Shown here piece by piece: positions 63,748 to 64,000 of a stretch of 64,000 nt of DNA. Source of the stretch: Mytilisepta virgata. Lineage: Eukaryota; Mollusca; Bivalvia; Mytilida; Mytilidae. The position numbers and the translations under genes are program-made. The DNA is taken from NCBI GenBank assembly GCA_028015205.1, contig CM051514.1, positions 1,922,001 through 1,986,000 on the forward strand. The letters are read 5' to 3'. The notes beneath the pieces were generated by a model. That model saw only the letters and a program-made list of their open reading frames with translations, was not told the origin of the DNA and ran no database searches. The first letter of the stretch is position 1. The number at the start of each line of letters is the position of its first letter.

Positions 63748-64000
63748 TTTGTTTATTTTACTTGAGGTTTTACGCCGTTTTCAGCACATTTGGCTATTTT
63801 GCTCTAGCCAGTTTATATTGGTGGAGGAAACCGGAGTACCCGGACAGAACCACCGAACTTCGGTAGGGAAATTGGCAATCCTTGTCAATTTAGTTCGGAG
63901 TCGAGCACACCCCGACACAGGTGAGATTCGAACTCGAAACCTCTGTGTTGACAGGTTAATGATTATTAGTAGTCATGACGAACTACCTAGACCACCCGGC
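63748..64000 (-). mobile_element. SINE copy 53 (subtype b), cut by the window end
   Basis: The tail and body are present; the tRNA-like 5' end lies just beyond the window. Same as copy 39 as far as it can be read. Confidence 0.9.

Larger units (their letters stand above)
33989..64000 (+). repeat. Composite satellite: satellite B monomers with embedded SINE
   Basis: Satellite B monomers come in an 88-bp form (GTATGGCTACAAACTAC) and a form of about 102 bp with 14 extra bases (GGTAAACAGATGTATAG). All carry the core ATGAGCAACATGGACCTAAC and a central dyad CATGGTT-N3-AACCATG. In 53 places the site CCATTGATT-GTTTAA is replaced by CCATTGATTATTTA, a 263-265-bp minus-strand SINE, and CCATCGATTATTTA. 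Between SINEs lie about 180 bp (two monomers) or about 283 bp (three), so SINE-to-SINE spacing clusters at 457 and 560 bp. Larger SINE-free runs interrupt the pattern. The array continues past the window end. Confidence 0.95.

Noticed and set aside
33989..64000. CRISPR-like array (regular repeats with spacers)
   Set aside because: The repeats are 263-bp SINEs with repeated, not unique, spacers in a eukaryotic satellite. No cas-like genes are present.

Overview
The window is almost entirely tandem-repeat DNA from a eukaryote. I find no protein-coding gene, rRNA gene or functional tRNA gene in it. The best guess for the source is a mollusc, probably a bivalve. Two elements point that way: a tRNA-headed SINE whose body resembles the Meta-domain SINEs common in molluscs, and a 378-bp repeat whose order of motifs recalls an abundant mytilid repeat. 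Both comparisons are from memory and unchecked.

Layout: (1) 1-17,588, satellite A in the T-rich orientation: 24-bp-class monomers (CGTTTGAATTTATTCATTT plus TTTCA pentamers), with longer duplicated blocks of 533 bp, about 0.9 kb and about 3.65 kb. (2) 17,589-28,553, the same satellite inverted, with a 295-bp tandem duplication and a duplication of about 4.2-4.4 kb. (3) 28,554-29,474, a sharply bounded insert of 2.4 copies of a 378-bp unit. The copies look identical and carry a hammerhead-ribozyme-like core. (4) 29,475-33,590, inverted satellite A again. (5) 33,591-33,988, about four diverged, inverted monomers of an unrelated satellite B. (6) 33,989-64,000, satellite B (88-103-bp monomers, each with a short dyad) in forward orientation. 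Here 53 copies of a 263-265-bp minus-strand SINE sit at the same monomer position, between target-site duplications (TSDs) of CCATTGATTATTTA / CCATCGATTATTTA.

The simplest history for region 6 is one SINE insertion into one satellite B monomer. The SINE-bearing monomer was then amplified together with empty monomers into a modular composite satellite. SINE-to-SINE spacing takes a few set values (about 457 or 560 bp, and 1,210 bp around a SINE-free 918-bp block). From about 50.8 kb onward four SINE subtypes (a, b, c, d) repeat in higher-order cassettes, and the last 2.5 kb nearly repeat the sequence 8,850 bp upstream. The long open frames are by-products: poly-Phe/Ile/Ser-like frames of satellite A, and antisense frames through the SINE.
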